Assembly (NCBI RefSeq): GCF_000379725.1
Contig: NZ_KB903621.1
Location: forward strand, 1 to 64,000
Source: Cytophaga aurantiaca DSM 3654
GTDB lineage: Bacteria > Bacteroidota > Bacteroidia > Cytophagales > Cytophagaceae
Direction of reading: 5' to 3'
Length of the DNA stretch: 64,000 nucleotides
Shown here: piece after piece, positions 17,668 to 26,615 of the stretch
How positions within the stretch are numbered: position 1 is the stretch's first letter
Layout: each line of letters opens with the position of its first letter
Notes under the pieces: generated by a model
The model's input: only the letters and a program-made list of their open reading frames with translations
Told to the model about the DNA's origin: nothing
The model's database searches: none
Program-made: the position numbers and the translations under genes

Positions 17668-18375
17668 TTACTGAATCGCAAATGTAGCATTAACCTGAAA
17701 CTGCAATTTTATTTTTTGGAAGCCGGTTGAGTTGTCTTCATAACTACTGCCGGTAGAACCATACTGACGATATTCATTATTAGATACCTGAGTATTAAAC
17801 ATTTCGAATCCTCCTATGTATTCTGCATTGCGATCATTCACTTCAAGTGCAGGCCCAATCTTTTCATTAATGGCTTCTAACAAATATGTTGCTTTGGCTT
17901 TCGCTGCTTTGATAGCTTCAATTTTTAATTGCTTCTTATATTCTTCAATTTTTGAATGCGAATAATTTCTGATCTCAACTGAATAAATAGATTCCGCGTT
18001 TACTTTATTTAATATTTCATCGATCTTTCCGGGTGTAGAAACTTTTATGATAAAGCTTTTAGAATTATATAATTCTGCATCGTCTTTTTTCTTTCTGCTC
18101 CAGCTATATCCTGAAATCTGTTCAACCGTAAAGTCTTCTTTAGCTATACCTGAGGCTACAACTGCCTGAGTCAATTCTTTTTCCAGTTTTTCCAACAGTA
18201 CTTTATTTTTATCTTTTTGATATTCTTTTAACACAACTCTGAAATAAATTTCATCCGGCACAACTTCCATTTCAGCTGTTCCTGTAACAGCAATTGTTTT
18301 TTGATAAACAGATGTTTGAGCAAACACAGATGTTAGTGCACAAATAAAGATGATTGACGTGATCAGTTTTTTCAT
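17668..18375 (-). CDS. SIMPL domain (DUF541) exported protein
   Basis: This 235-residue protein has a signal peptide (MKKLITSIIFICALTSVFAQ). The SIMPL/DUF541 pattern is clear: QKTIAVTGTAEMEVVPDEIYFRVVL at the start of the mature part, then two repeated alpha-beta halves including KIEEYKKQLKIEAIKAAKAKATYL and a closing KIKLQFQVNATFAI strand. Related proteins are periplasmic or surface proteins of unclear function (BP26, YggE). It is a single gene between two terminators. Confidence 0.85.
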   Translation of the reverse strand: MKKLITSIIFICALTSVFAQTSVYQKTIAVTGTAEMEVVPDEIYFRVVLKEYQKDKNKVLLEKLEKELTQAVVASGIAKEDFTVEQISGYSWSRKKKDDAELYNSKSFIIKVSTPGKIDEILNKVNAESIYSVEIRNYSHSKIEEYKKQLKIEAIKAAKAKATYLLEAINEKIGPALEVNDRNAEYIGGFEMFNTQVSNNEYRQYGSTGSSYEDNSTGFQKIKLQFQVNATFAIQ

Positions 18376-18455
18376 ATGTATAATTGGGAATAAAAATTAA
18401 ATGGATAATGTAACAGGCGTTTCTATAATAATGTCGAATCGAAAAATTAACGAAT

Positions 18456-18491
18456 AAAAAAGGTTCAGCAATATACTGCTGAACCTTTTTT
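18456..18491 (-). terminator. Terminator of the DUF3127 gene
   Basis: A 15-bp perfect stem built on AAAAAAGGTTCAGCA with a 6-nt loop. The stem base gives a T-tract on both strands. It lies 23 bp beyond the stop on the minus strand. Confidence 0.8.
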
Positions 18492-18513
18492 TAATAATCT
18501 ATTTTGTGAATGC

Positions 18514-18867
18514 TTAGAATGGCAGATCGCCGTCGTCTGCTTTCTCCATAAAATCATCTGCAGGAGGTGGAAAGTTTGGCGGGCCATCATTGCCTGTACT
18601 ACCACCTTGTTTAGTCACTCTAAATGCACGCAATTCCGTATACCAACGTTGGTTGTATTCTCTGCTTTCCACATCGAATGAAATCTCAACCGTCTCGCCT
18701 TGTTTAACTGCAAATTGGTCTATTTTATCACCCCAAATTGAGAAGCATACTTTTTTAGGATATTGTCCAGTTGTTTCAAGTATGTATTCCTGTTTTTTCC
18801 AGGTTCCGTTTTTACCTTGTCCACTTTGTCCCGGAAGCAAGGCTACTATTTTTCCGCTAATTTCCAT
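18514..18867 (-). CDS. DUF3127 OB-fold-like protein with SSB-type acidic C-terminal tail
   Basis: This 117-residue protein begins MEISGKIVALLP, typical of DUF3127, so I prefer this Met to one three codons upstream. The core (residues 1-85) matches the family pattern KKQEYILETTGQYPKKVCFSIWGDKID. A Gly/Pro-rich linker follows, and the protein ends DDGDLPF. That ending closely resembles the DDDIPF tip of single-stranded DNA-binding protein, which recruits DNA-repair partners. A nucleic-acid-related role is inferred from this tail. It is a single gene with its own terminator. Confidence 0.82.
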   Translation of the reverse strand: MEISGKIVALLPGQSGQGKNGTWKKQEYILETTGQYPKKVCFSIWGDKIDQFAVKQGETVEISFDVESREYNQRWYTELRAFRVTKQGGSTGNDGPPNFPPPADDFMEKADDGDLPF

Positions 18868-18926
18868 TATATTCAATTTTAATATTTAAATATACGCAAA
18901 TTACTGTTTTCATTCAGGCATACCAG

Positions 18927-19727
18927 ATGGATATTCTTATACACACTCTTTCAGGAACCACTACAGCAGCATTTCTAGCTACTTTAAGCAATTCAGATAC
19001 AAAGGGTAAGTTCTTGATGGTATTGTTGGGTGGACTAGCAGGAGCATTTCCGGATATAGATGCAATCAGTCTGTGGTCAAAATTTGATACAACTATTGGA
19101 ACTTGGCTGCATCTGTCTCATTCAGGAAAAGAAATTTATTTTGGAAAATTCTGGTATTCACATCATGGATTTTTTCATTCTATTTTTGCTGCTGCATTAT
19201 TGTCTCTGCTTTTTATTTCAATCCGAAATGTTTTGTATTCAAAACAAAAATGGCCGCTCTATTTTAAGCAACAACAAACTGTATTGTTGTTAGCTGTCTT
19301 TTTCTTTTCATACATCTCTCATTTGATAGGAGATTTGCCAACACCAGGAGCTGTATGGGGTGGTGTTCGTTTATTTTTCCCATTTGAAATTTACATTGGC
19401 GGTTACGGTACAACCTGGTGGTGGAACAATTACGATGTTTTTATAACCTTATGCATTTCAACTGCGTTATTGGTTTCATGCTTATATGCAGAAGATAGAC
19501 TTTCAAAAAAGAATTTGATAAAGCTGACTGCGGGTATTTACATCTGCAGCTTTGCAACGTGTTTTTATTTTGTTACACACCATTCAATTAGTTATGCATA
19601 TAAAGGAAATACATCCAGATACGAGTACTACGAACGTACATCCAAAATTGATCAATGGAATAGATTAGGAAAAACGATCTATTCTTATTTAAACAAACTG
19701 GATAAAAAATTGCCTGTTTATTTTTAA
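18927..19727 (+). CDS. Membrane-bound metal-dependent hydrolase, YdjM/DUF457-like
   Basis: This 266-residue integral membrane protein has about five hydrophobic segments. It carries the family's metal-site motifs: MDILIHTLSG at the start, GGLAGAFPDIDAI, YSHHGFFHS and ISHLIGDLPT. Homologues in the LexA-regulated YdjM group are annotated as putative membrane hydrolases, and no substrate is known. The C-terminal 80 residues form a periplasmic, Tyr-rich extension. Start at ATG 18927; no operon partner is clear. Confidence 0.8.
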   Translation: MDILIHTLSGTTTAAFLATLSNSDTKGKFLMVLLGGLAGAFPDIDAISLWSKFDTTIGTWLHLSHSGKEIYFGKFWYSHHGFFHSIFAAALLSLLFISIRNVLYSKQKWPLYFKQQQTVLLLAVFFFSYISHLIGDLPTPGAVWGGVRLFFPFEIYIGGYGTTWWWNNYDVFITLCISTALLVSCLYAEDRLSKKNLIKLTAGIYICSFATCFYFVTHHSISYAYKGNTSRYEYYERTSKIDQWNRLGKTIYSYLNKLDKKLPVYF

Positions 19728-19771
19728 TATATTTATACTGCGAATAATCGTCTTTCAAATAACATAAATAC

Positions 19772-20431
19772 ATGCTTTCGTTTAAAAATTACTTAACCCT
19801 TTGCTTTGTTTTTCTACTAACATTTTCTTTGCAAGCCGAAGATCCTGAATTAACAACAAGTCAAGCCCCGCCATATACTATTGATGTAGGTGATACAAGT
19901 TCATATGTATTCCCTCAATTAAAGAGTCGTATCGTACCACCTGTTCAAAAACCAGAGTCGATCCAGGGGGATACATCCTTTACCAATTGCGATATCATTT
20001 TTTATCAAAACGGAAGAATGGAGTATTGTAAGATTATTTCAACGACTCCAACAACTGTTACCTATAAAATGTGTGACCGTCAGGATGGACTTACACTCGT
20101 TAAAAATAAATCTACTATTCACAAAATAAAATATGCGAATGGTAAAGAAGAGATCATAAATGAAAAAATGAAAGGTAAGCCCTATAAACCCATCTATGGT
20201 TGGGCTATAGTATCATTAGTTTTGGGTGTTATCGGTATTGCAACAGTTCTTCTATTCGGCTTCGTTTTTGTAGGTATAGCACTAACAGGATTTATTCTTG
20301 GGATAGTAAGTTTCTTTCACATTAAAAAAAGCAGAAAAACCGATGATGAAGTAAGCGGTTCAGGTTCTGCACTTCTAGGGATATTATTAAATGCGCTTGT
20401 CTTTGTTTTAGTATTATTGGCGTTTCTATAA
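19772..20431 (+). CDS. Hypothetical membrane protein with signal peptide (DUF4190-like C-terminus)
   Basis: This 219-residue protein has a signal peptide (cut near LQAEDP). A soluble segment with the pair CDIIFYQNGRMEYCKI...YKMCDR lies at residues about 65-110. Two or three hydrophobic helices follow at about 147-215 (YGWAIVSLVLGVIGI, ALTGFILGIVSFFHI, GILLNALVFVLVLLAF), resembling the DUF4190 arrangement. Function is unknown. It ends in a large hairpin shared with the convergent gene. Confidence 0.7.
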   Translation: MLSFKNYLTLCFVFLLTFSLQAEDPELTTSQAPPYTIDVGDTSSYVFPQLKSRIVPPVQKPESIQGDTSFTNCDIIFYQNGRMEYCKIISTTPTTVTYKMCDRQDGLTLVKNKSTIHKIKYANGKEEIINEKMKGKPYKPIYGWAIVSLVLGVIGIATVLLFGFVFVGIALTGFILGIVSFFHIKKSRKTDDEVSGSGSALLGILLNALVFVLVLLAFL

Positions 20432-20496
20432 ATAAGAAAGAATCCCGAGCCCGACTCCGATAGTTATCGGGTTCGGGCTCGGGCTCCTTTCTTATT
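20431..20496. terminator. Long bidirectional hairpin between convergent genes
   Basis: The outer stem is AATAAGAAAG paired with CTTTCTTATT, and the inner stem is CCCGAGCCCGA (20444-20454) paired with TCGGGCTCGGG (20473-20483). It overlaps the stop of the left gene by one base and lies 17 bp from the right gene's stop. Confidence 0.8.
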
Positions 20497-20513
20497 TATA
20501 TTTCTTGTGAAAA

Positions 20514-20819
20514 TTATTGGATTTTTGCCATCTTATAAATTTCTATTATTTCGCCTTTTTTAGTAAAGTATGCGTCGTACACATATCCATCACTAACAAA
20601 GTTCACAAAATATTTTGACTCACGCACATCGCTTTTAGTAACACTGAATTGTGATATGTCTGTGTAACCTTTTTCTTCTAATGCCTTATGAAATTCTTCC
20701 GTGTAATTTTTTGAGTGCTTGTGAGATAAACTATTTGCTCTTGATGCAAAAGCAAAGAACAGCATACTTACTACTATTATAGCAATAGCTGATTTTTTAA
20801 TGAATCGGTTCGTTCTCAT
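20514..20819 (-). CDS. Small exported protein, unknown function
   Basis: This 101-residue protein starts at MRTNRFIKKSAIAIIVVSMLFF. The frame opens 11 codons earlier, but that part is not signal-like. The signal peptide is likely cut near SRANS. The mature part has YTEEFHKALEEKGYTDISQFSV and a YVYDAYFTKKGEIIEIY beta-rich end. The shape recalls small PepSY-like periplasmic proteins, but I do not claim that family. Confidence 0.65.
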   Translation of the reverse strand: MRTNRFIKKSAIAIIVVSMLFFAFASRANSLSHKHSKNYTEEFHKALEEKGYTDISQFSVTKSDVRESKYFVNFVSDGYVYDAYFTKKGEIIEIYKMAKIQ

Positions 20820-20903
20820 ATATTTTTGCGTTTTATTTATATGAATTAACAAAATAATACTGTAGTAAATTGGAAGTAAAACTGAAGAAAATCTGAGTAA
20901 AAC

Positions 20904-20922
20904 AACTATCTTTGAGATAGTT
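20904..20922 (+). promoter_or_regulatory. Inverted repeat overlapping a -7 promoter-like box
   Basis: AACTATCT-TTG-AGATAGTT is an 8-bp perfect inverted repeat. It contains TATCTTTG (20907-20914), a match to TAnnTTTG, and lies about 50 bp before the TPR gene. It could be an operator over the promoter. No -33 element is visible. Confidence 0.4.
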
Positions 20923-20962
20923 AACTTATTTTCTTAAAACACCCTTTTAAACCGTTTTTTCA

Positions 20963-21724
20963 ATGAAATATTTCTTTGCATTATTATTCATTTGTGCGTC
21001 ATTTTTTCAGACTCAGGCGGAAGAAAATCCAAAATTAACAGAGGCCGAAGCCGCTTTTGAATCAAAGAACTTTCAGAATGCAATTGTTCTTTATACTGAA
21101 TTGATAGAATCAAAAGAAATTTCCGATTGCAGTTATGTCTTTTTTAAAAGAGGGTTCAGTTATTATTATCTCGCAAATTACAAAGCTGCAAAGGCAGACT
21201 TTAAAACTGCGTTAAAAGTTTCGCCTGAAAATAAAAACTACAATTACATACGAGGTGCTAGCTACTGGACGTATGGACGGATCTATTCGAAATTAAATAA
21301 ACCTTCGAAAGCAGTAAAACTGTTGCTTAAATCGAAAGAGTATCTTCAATCAAGCGACTTGTATTCTACACTCGGCTATAACGAAATCAAACTGAAAAAA
21401 TATAAAGATGCGCTGGCACATCTGGATATTGCAATTTCCGGGGATAATAAGAATGCATACGCGTACAACAACCGTGCGCTTGTGTATATAAAATTAAACC
21501 AACTTGATAAGGCGCGGGAAGATGTGGAACAATCGAAACTGCTTAACAATAGAAATCCATATGTGTTTAAACACAGTGCGCTTATATACATTCAACTTAA
21601 AAAATATGACATGGCTTGTATGGAACTTCAAAAAGCAAAAGATCTGGGCTATGCCGACTTTCTGGGTGGTCATGAAGCAGATCGGAATGAAGTAGATCAT
21701 CTTATGAATACGTATTGCCGATAA
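20963..21724 (+). CDS. Tetratricopeptide repeat protein, exported
   Basis: This 253-residue protein has a signal peptide ending FFQTQA. About five TPR motifs follow, such as AEAAFESKNFQNAIVLYTELIE, YKDALAHLDIAISGDNKNAYAYNNRALVYIKLNQ and YDMACMELQKAKDLGY. TPR solenoids mediate protein contacts, and the partner is unknown. The next gene starts 12 bp downstream, so the two may be co-transcribed. Confidence 0.82.
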   Translation: MKYFFALLFICASFFQTQAEENPKLTEAEAAFESKNFQNAIVLYTELIESKEISDCSYVFFKRGFSYYYLANYKAAKADFKTALKVSPENKNYNYIRGASYWTYGRIYSKLNKPSKAVKLLLKSKEYLQSSDLYSTLGYNEIKLKKYKDALAHLDIAISGDNKNAYAYNNRALVYIKLNQLDKAREDVEQSKLLNNRNPYVFKHSALIYIQLKKYDMACMELQKAKDLGYADFLGGHEADRNEVDHLMNTYCR

Positions 21725-21736
21725 AAATAATTACGC

Positions 21737-22270
21737 ATGAATAAGTTTTATTCTTTGATCGCATCGTTATTTTCTGCCATCGTGATTGCAAGTATCTACG
21801 GCATTGTTCACGATCAATTCACATTCACAATCTCTCCGGAATATTATACTAAATTTAAGTTCTATCAATTCGGAATAGCAACACCAGGAGATGAAGCCAT
21901 TTTCCCCAATGCACGTCTGTATGTGGCATTGGTAGGAGTTATGGCAACCTGGTGGATGGGTTTGCTCATCGGTATGATCTTAGGATGTGTGGGTCTTATA
22001 CATAACAACGGCCTTGTTATGTACCGCATAACACTCAAAGCAATGCTTTTGGTTGTACTCATTGCATTTGTTACAGGCTTAATAGGTTTGGCCTATGGAA
22101 AATTTTATTTAGCAGAGGCAGGTGTAAACTGGTGGTTGCCCTCGAATTTAATTGACACCAAAAATTTTATTGCTGTAGGCTCTATGCACAACTTCAGCTA
22201 TCTTGGTGGTTTATTAGGTTTGATTGTCGCAATTGTATACAGTATTAAACAAAAAAAGAGTGGCGTTTAA
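21737..22270 (+). CDS. Four-helix integral membrane protein, unknown function
   Basis: This 177-residue protein has four predicted membrane segments at about residues 4-24, 55-83, 90-118 and 150-172. I do not recognise a family. The loop between helices 3 and 4 contains GVNWWLPSNLIDTKNFIAVGSMHN. It follows the TPR gene by 12 bp, suggesting an operon. Confidence 0.7.
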   Translation: MNKFYSLIASLFSAIVIASIYGIVHDQFTFTISPEYYTKFKFYQFGIATPGDEAIFPNARLYVALVGVMATWWMGLLIGMILGCVGLIHNNGLVMYRITLKAMLLVVLIAFVTGLIGLAYGKFYLAEAGVNWWLPSNLIDTKNFIAVGSMHNFSYLGGLLGLIVAIVYSIKQKKSGV

Positions 22271-22316
22271 CATTTTGTTTAATTATAATCATACCTCCAG
22301 ATAAATATAAAATCAT

Positions 22317-25300
22317 ATGATTATTTGTGAAGCGTTAAAATATCCGGCGAAATCTATTATTATATTATTTTTTATTATGGCTTCATTTTTTGTCCATGCG
22401 CAATCCGGAAAAATGAATTTCCGTTTTTTATCCGCAAAAGATGGTTTCTACCCCGATAAGGTAAGACAGATTGCACAGGATACAGAAGGTGTTTTGTGGC
22501 TGGCAACAAATGAAGGATTAATAACATACGATGGAATCCGATTCAGAGCTATTCAGGAACAACAGAAAAAGAATGCGCCCAAGGGAGCCGATATAATTTG
22601 TTTATTCGCAGATATCAACGGTGATGTATGGATCGGAACAAATAAAGGTCTGGCATTGTATACCAAACGCAGCGATTCATTTACTCAGATTGCATTTCCT
22701 GGTACAACAGATGTGTATGTTGTTTCTGTCTGCAAAGACAGCAAAGGAACTCTTTGGGTCGGAACAGATGCAGGCGTCTTTAAAATCAGTTCCAATACAC
22801 AAGCCGTTCCGTTTTTAAAAGTGAACCCTTTTAACGGCACCTTGCCTTTTGTTCGTATCGATAGTACAGGAAACGTTGTTGTTGTCACACACAACAGTAT
22901 TTACCGCTATAATTCGAACACGGCTATTTCTGTTGACTCTGTAACCTATATTCAACAGAAATTTTTATCCGATAACTATCATACCGCTGTTGAACTGGAT
23001 GCAGCAAATACTATATGGATCGGTAAGTACAACGGAGAGGTATATAAATATTCACTGGGTTCTAAAAATGTCATTCGTTTTGACATGAAAGGAATTACCA
23101 AAAATACTTCTGCGATCATTAATTATTTTGATGTGCGCGATCCGGCAAAGGTGTGGCTTGCTGTTGATGAATCCGGTTTGTATTATTATGACCTGCAGAA
23201 TCAAAAATTTGTTGCTGCTATAACCCCTCAAAATGCAGAGCTGCCTACTTATAAAATCAATACCGTTTTTATAGATCGTGAAGGCAGCACCTGGCTGGCA
23301 ATGAGCAAAAATGGTTTGGCGCTGACCAATGGATATCTAAACACCTTTGGAAAAATTATTCCACCGGCTGATAAAAGTCAGATCGTATCTGCTGTATTAA
23401 AAGACCTGCGGGGGAACATCTGGGTAGGTACTGACGGTGCAGGTATTTATGTATACAATTCTTCAGGTGATTTGCAAAAACATTTTTATTATAATCCCAC
23501 ACAACCTTCCAGTTTGTCGAACGATGCCATACTCTGTATGTATCTCGATTCTCAAAACAGAATCTGGATCGGTTCTTTCAGAGGTGGCTTAAGTTTGTAT
23601 CAGCCATCAACACAAACGTTCAAACATTATCAATACCACGAAGGCGATTCTACAGGACTTCTCCGCAACGATATCCGCTCCATTGCTGAAGATGCAGCCG
23701 GCAATTTGTGGTTAGCGGTTCATGGCAAGGGCGTTTCTAAGTTTGATCCACAAACGGGGAAAATAATCAATTACCCGTATCTCTCGAGTAGCTGGACAAC
23801 CAAAGTTCTTGTAGATCATCAAGGAACTGTCTGGGCAAGTTCAAACAATGGCTTAAGCCGTTTGCGTAAAGATGATGTAACCTTTGTTGACATCAATACA
23901 GAAAAGCAATTAACGGAATTGCAGGATCACGACATCAATTGTATGTTCGAAGACCACCAAAAACGCTTATGGGTAGGAACGGTAAACGGATTGTATCTGA
24001 TCAATACCAAAACAGACCAACTCATAGAAGCTCCGCGTGTAAAGCAATTGGGGATTGCCTCGATCAAATCCATACAACAGGATAGCAGAGGTGTTTTGTA
24101 TGTCAGCACCAACAGAGGTTTATACAAATACATCCCAGCCATTGGCGAGTGCGGCAGATACGGTATTGAAGATGGTTTGCCCGGCGAAGACTTTGTGATC
24201 AATGCAAGTCTTAAAACTGATTCCGTATTGTACTTCGGCACCAGCAAAGGACTGTGTTGGTTCAATCCGAAAGGAATTGACATTGAATCAATTCTGGTAA
24301 AGCCAATCATTACTGAACTTGTCGTAAATGATGTTCCCTACGATGCTGCCATTCCGCTTTCAAATGGAAATATAGAATTGGATTACCAGCAAAACCACGT
24401 GCTGTTCCAGATCGCCAGCCCAACCTATAAATGGGGTGACGAAAAATTTGATGTCGAGTTTATGCTGGAAGGGCTCGACAAGACCTGGCAGAAATTAGGT
24501 AAAAACAAAAGCGTGAATTATCCTGCTATACCTCCGGGCAACTACACATTCAAATCCCGCTTACGCATCAGTGGTACAGAGATTGTTGGTCCGGAATACA
24601 GCTTTCAGGTATTCATTCATCCTCCTTTCTGGGAAACCTGGTGGTTCAGAATCCTGTTACTGCTGATCGGAATCACTGCAGTATATGCATACAACAAAAT
24701 CAAGACACTACGTATTGAGAAACAAAATGTGTTTCTGGAAGAAAAAATAACCGAGCGTACGCACGAACTTACAGTACAAAAAGAACTACTTGAAAAACAA
24801 CACCAGCAACTGGAACTTGCAAATGCTACTAAAGATAAATTGTTTTCTGTAATTGCGCACGACCTGAGAAGCCCATTTACCAGTATCTCCAGCTTAGCGC
24901 AGCTTTTATACCATTCAGAATCTGATCAAACAGAAGCGGATAAAAAAACAATGACCGGTTACATTCTAAAAGCTTCAAAAAATGCATTGAATGTAGTAGA
25001 GAATCTTCTGGATTGGTCTCGCACACAGCGCGGCAGAATTCAATTCAATCCGCTTGAGGTAAATTTAAATCAAAGCATCGTTCACGTTATTCAGGGATTT
25101 GAGTTTCAATTGATCGATAAAAATATACAGCTGAGGTTTCATGCACCTACTGTCGTTATTGGAGTTGTTGATAAGGATATGTTTGAAACTATCCTTCGTA
25201 ACCTGATCGCCAATGCCATTAAATTTACACCCAGCGAAGGAAACATAACGATAACATTACAACCAACAGAGAAAAGTTTTAATATCATCATACAGGATTC

Positions 25301-26375
25301 CGGTGTTGGAATGAACACAGAGACGTTAAAGAAAATTTCTGCTGCTACATTCCATAATTCTCAATCCGGAACTTCAGGTGAAAGAGGCACCGGACTGGGT
25401 TTAGAACTGGTGCAGGAGTTTTTAGCATATCACGAAGCAACCTGGGAATTCGTTTCAGAAAAAAATAACGGAACTGAAGTTCAATTGCATTTTAATTCTC
25501 CTTACAGCATACAAAATGAATCAGCAGCGGACAAGTTCTTTGGAATAGCTGCACTAGATGTATTACACAATACAGCTGCTCCGGAACCGGTCTTTGAAAA
25601 CAGAATGGATGCAATAAAAGGCAAAACCATTTTAGTCGTTGATGATCAGGAAGACATACGCAAATCGATCGTGTACACCTTACGCGATTATTTTGTGATA
25701 CTGGAAGCTGAAAACGGACAACAGGCGCTTGAAATAGCGCGCGCAGAAATGCCTGACCTGATCCTTTCGGATGTGGTCATGCCTGATATGGATGGCTTGG
25801 AATTAAGCGCACAATTAAAATCATCTGTGCAGACAAGTCATATTCCAATTATACTATTGACTTCTCAAAAAGAAGAAGCCAGCATCATCAGCGGTCTGAA
25901 TACCGGTGTGGAAGATTATCTGTTAAAACCTTTTCATCCACAGATTCTTCTTTTAAAAATTGGCAACCTACTTCAAAACAGAGAATCGCTTAAAATGAAA
26001 TTGAGTCTGGATGAAGCGTACCTGCTGAAACCAATCTCTGAAAACTCCTTAGATAAAATCTGGCTCACTAAAATTCATGATCTGATCGAAGAACAATTAT
26101 CCAATGAAGATTTTAACGTAGAGCTGCTAAGTAAAGAAATGAATATGCACCGCAGTAACTTTTCAAAAAAACTTACGGCATTAACCGGTTATACACCAAC
26201 CGATCTGATCCGCATGCAGCGGATGAAACGAGCAGCGAAACTGATTTTAGCAAGCGGCAAAAACATTTCCGAAATTGCTTTTGAAGTTGGCTTCTCAGAC
26301 CCGAAATATTTTAGCAAATCTTTTAAAGCACACTTTGGAGTTTCTCCAAGTGATTACGGAAAAACACCCGATTGA
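22317..26375 (+). CDS. Hybrid two-component system sensor/AraC-type regulator (HTCS)
   Basis: This 1352-residue one-protein signalling system has a signal anchor (residues 1-28), then two-component-regulator propeller repeats to about residue 640 (recurring WLATNEG, WVGTDAG, WIGSFRGG) and a Y_Y_Y domain at about 690-770. A membrane helix lies at about 775-795. The HisKA domain has VIAHDLRSPF (His848), and the HATPase has NAIKFTPS, DSGVGM and GTGLGLELV. The receiver domain is at about 1102-1220 with phospho-acceptor Asp1152. A C-terminal AraC HTH lies at about 1255-1350 (ISEIAFEVGFSDPKYFSKSFK). In Bacteroidetes such proteins sense glycans in the periplasm and activate adjacent polysaccharide-degradation genes. 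Here four secreted CAZymes follow on the same strand, so it is likely their regulator. Confidence 0.93.
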   Translation: MIICEALKYPAKSIIILFFIMASFFVHAQSGKMNFRFLSAKDGFYPDKVRQIAQDTEGVLWLATNEGLITYDGIRFRAIQEQQKKNAPKGADIICLFADINGDVWIGTNKGLALYTKRSDSFTQIAFPGTTDVYVVSVCKDSKGTLWVGTDAGVFKISSNTQAVPFLKVNPFNGTLPFVRIDSTGNVVVVTHNSIYRYNSNTAISVDSVTYIQQKFLSDNYHTAVELDAANTIWIGKYNGEVYKYSLGSKNVIRFDMKGITKNTSAIINYFDVRDPAKVWLAVDESGLYYYDLQNQKFVAAITPQNAELPTYKINTVFIDREGSTWLAMSKNGLALTNGYLNTFGKIIPPADKSQIVSAVLKDLRGNIWVGTDGAGIYVYNSSGDLQKHFYYNPTQPSSLSNDAILCMYLDSQNRIWIGSFRGGLSLYQPSTQTFKHYQYHEGDSTGLLRNDIRSIAEDAAGNLWLAVHGKGVSKFDPQTGKIINYPYLSSSWTTKVLVDHQGTVWASSNNGLSRLRKDDVTFVDINTEKQLTELQDHDINCMFEDHQKRLWVGTVNGLYLINTKTDQLIEAPRVKQLGIASIKSIQQDSRGVLYVSTNRGLYKYIPAIGECGRYGIEDGLPGEDFVINASLKTDSVLYFGTSKGLCWFNPKGIDIESILVKPIITELVVNDVPYDAAIPLSNGNIELDYQQNHVLFQIASPTYKWGDEKFDVEFMLEGLDKTWQKLGKNKSVNYPAIPPGNYTFKSRLRISGTEIVGPEYSFQVFIHPPFWETWWFRILLLLIGITAVYAYNKIKTLRIEKQNVFLEEKITERTHELTVQKELLEKQHQQLELANATKDKLFSVIAHDLRSPFTSISSLAQLLYHSESDQTEADKKTMTGYILKASKNALNVVENLLDWSRTQRGRIQFNPLEVNLNQSIVHVIQGFEFQLIDKNIQLRFHAPTVVIGVVDKDMFETILRNLIANAIKFTPSEGNITITLQPTEKSFNIIIQDSGVGMNTETLKKISAATFHNSQSGTSGERGTGLGLELVQEFLAYHEATWEFVSEKNNGTEVQLHFNSPYSIQNESAADKFFGIAALDVLHNTAAPEPVFENRMDAIKGKTILVVDDQEDIRKSIVYTLRDYFVILEAENGQQALEIARAEMPDLILSDVVMPDMDGLELSAQLKSSVQTSHIPIILLTSQKEEASIISGLNTGVEDYLLKPFHPQILLLKIGNLLQNRESLKMKLSLDEAYLLKPISENSLDKIWLTKIHDLIEEQLSNEDFNVELLSKEMNMHRSNFSKKLTALTGYTPTDLIRMQRMKRAAKLILASGKNISEIAFEVGFSDPKYFSKSFKAHFGVSPSDYGKTPD

Positions 26376-26615
26376 TGGTGGTATTGATTTAATACGTTCT
26401 CCTACTATCCAAAATTTTATATTTTTTATTTTCTGATTTAAATGCCGTTCATACCCTTCGTTTATCCTTAAGCATCTATTTTTCAATCTATTCACAAGAA
26501 CACATCCAATCAACCACCATTTAATGCCTTTGTCAGAAATTCATAATGGTACTTTTATAACATAAAATTGATTTATTCTACGAGTGTCCTTCATCCAATT
26601 AAAACACATACGAAT

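Noticed and set aside
26568-26615. Upstream extension of the GH5-like gene
   Set aside because: The Met at 26616 is followed directly by the basic and hydrophobic parts of a signal peptide; the extension is not signal-like.
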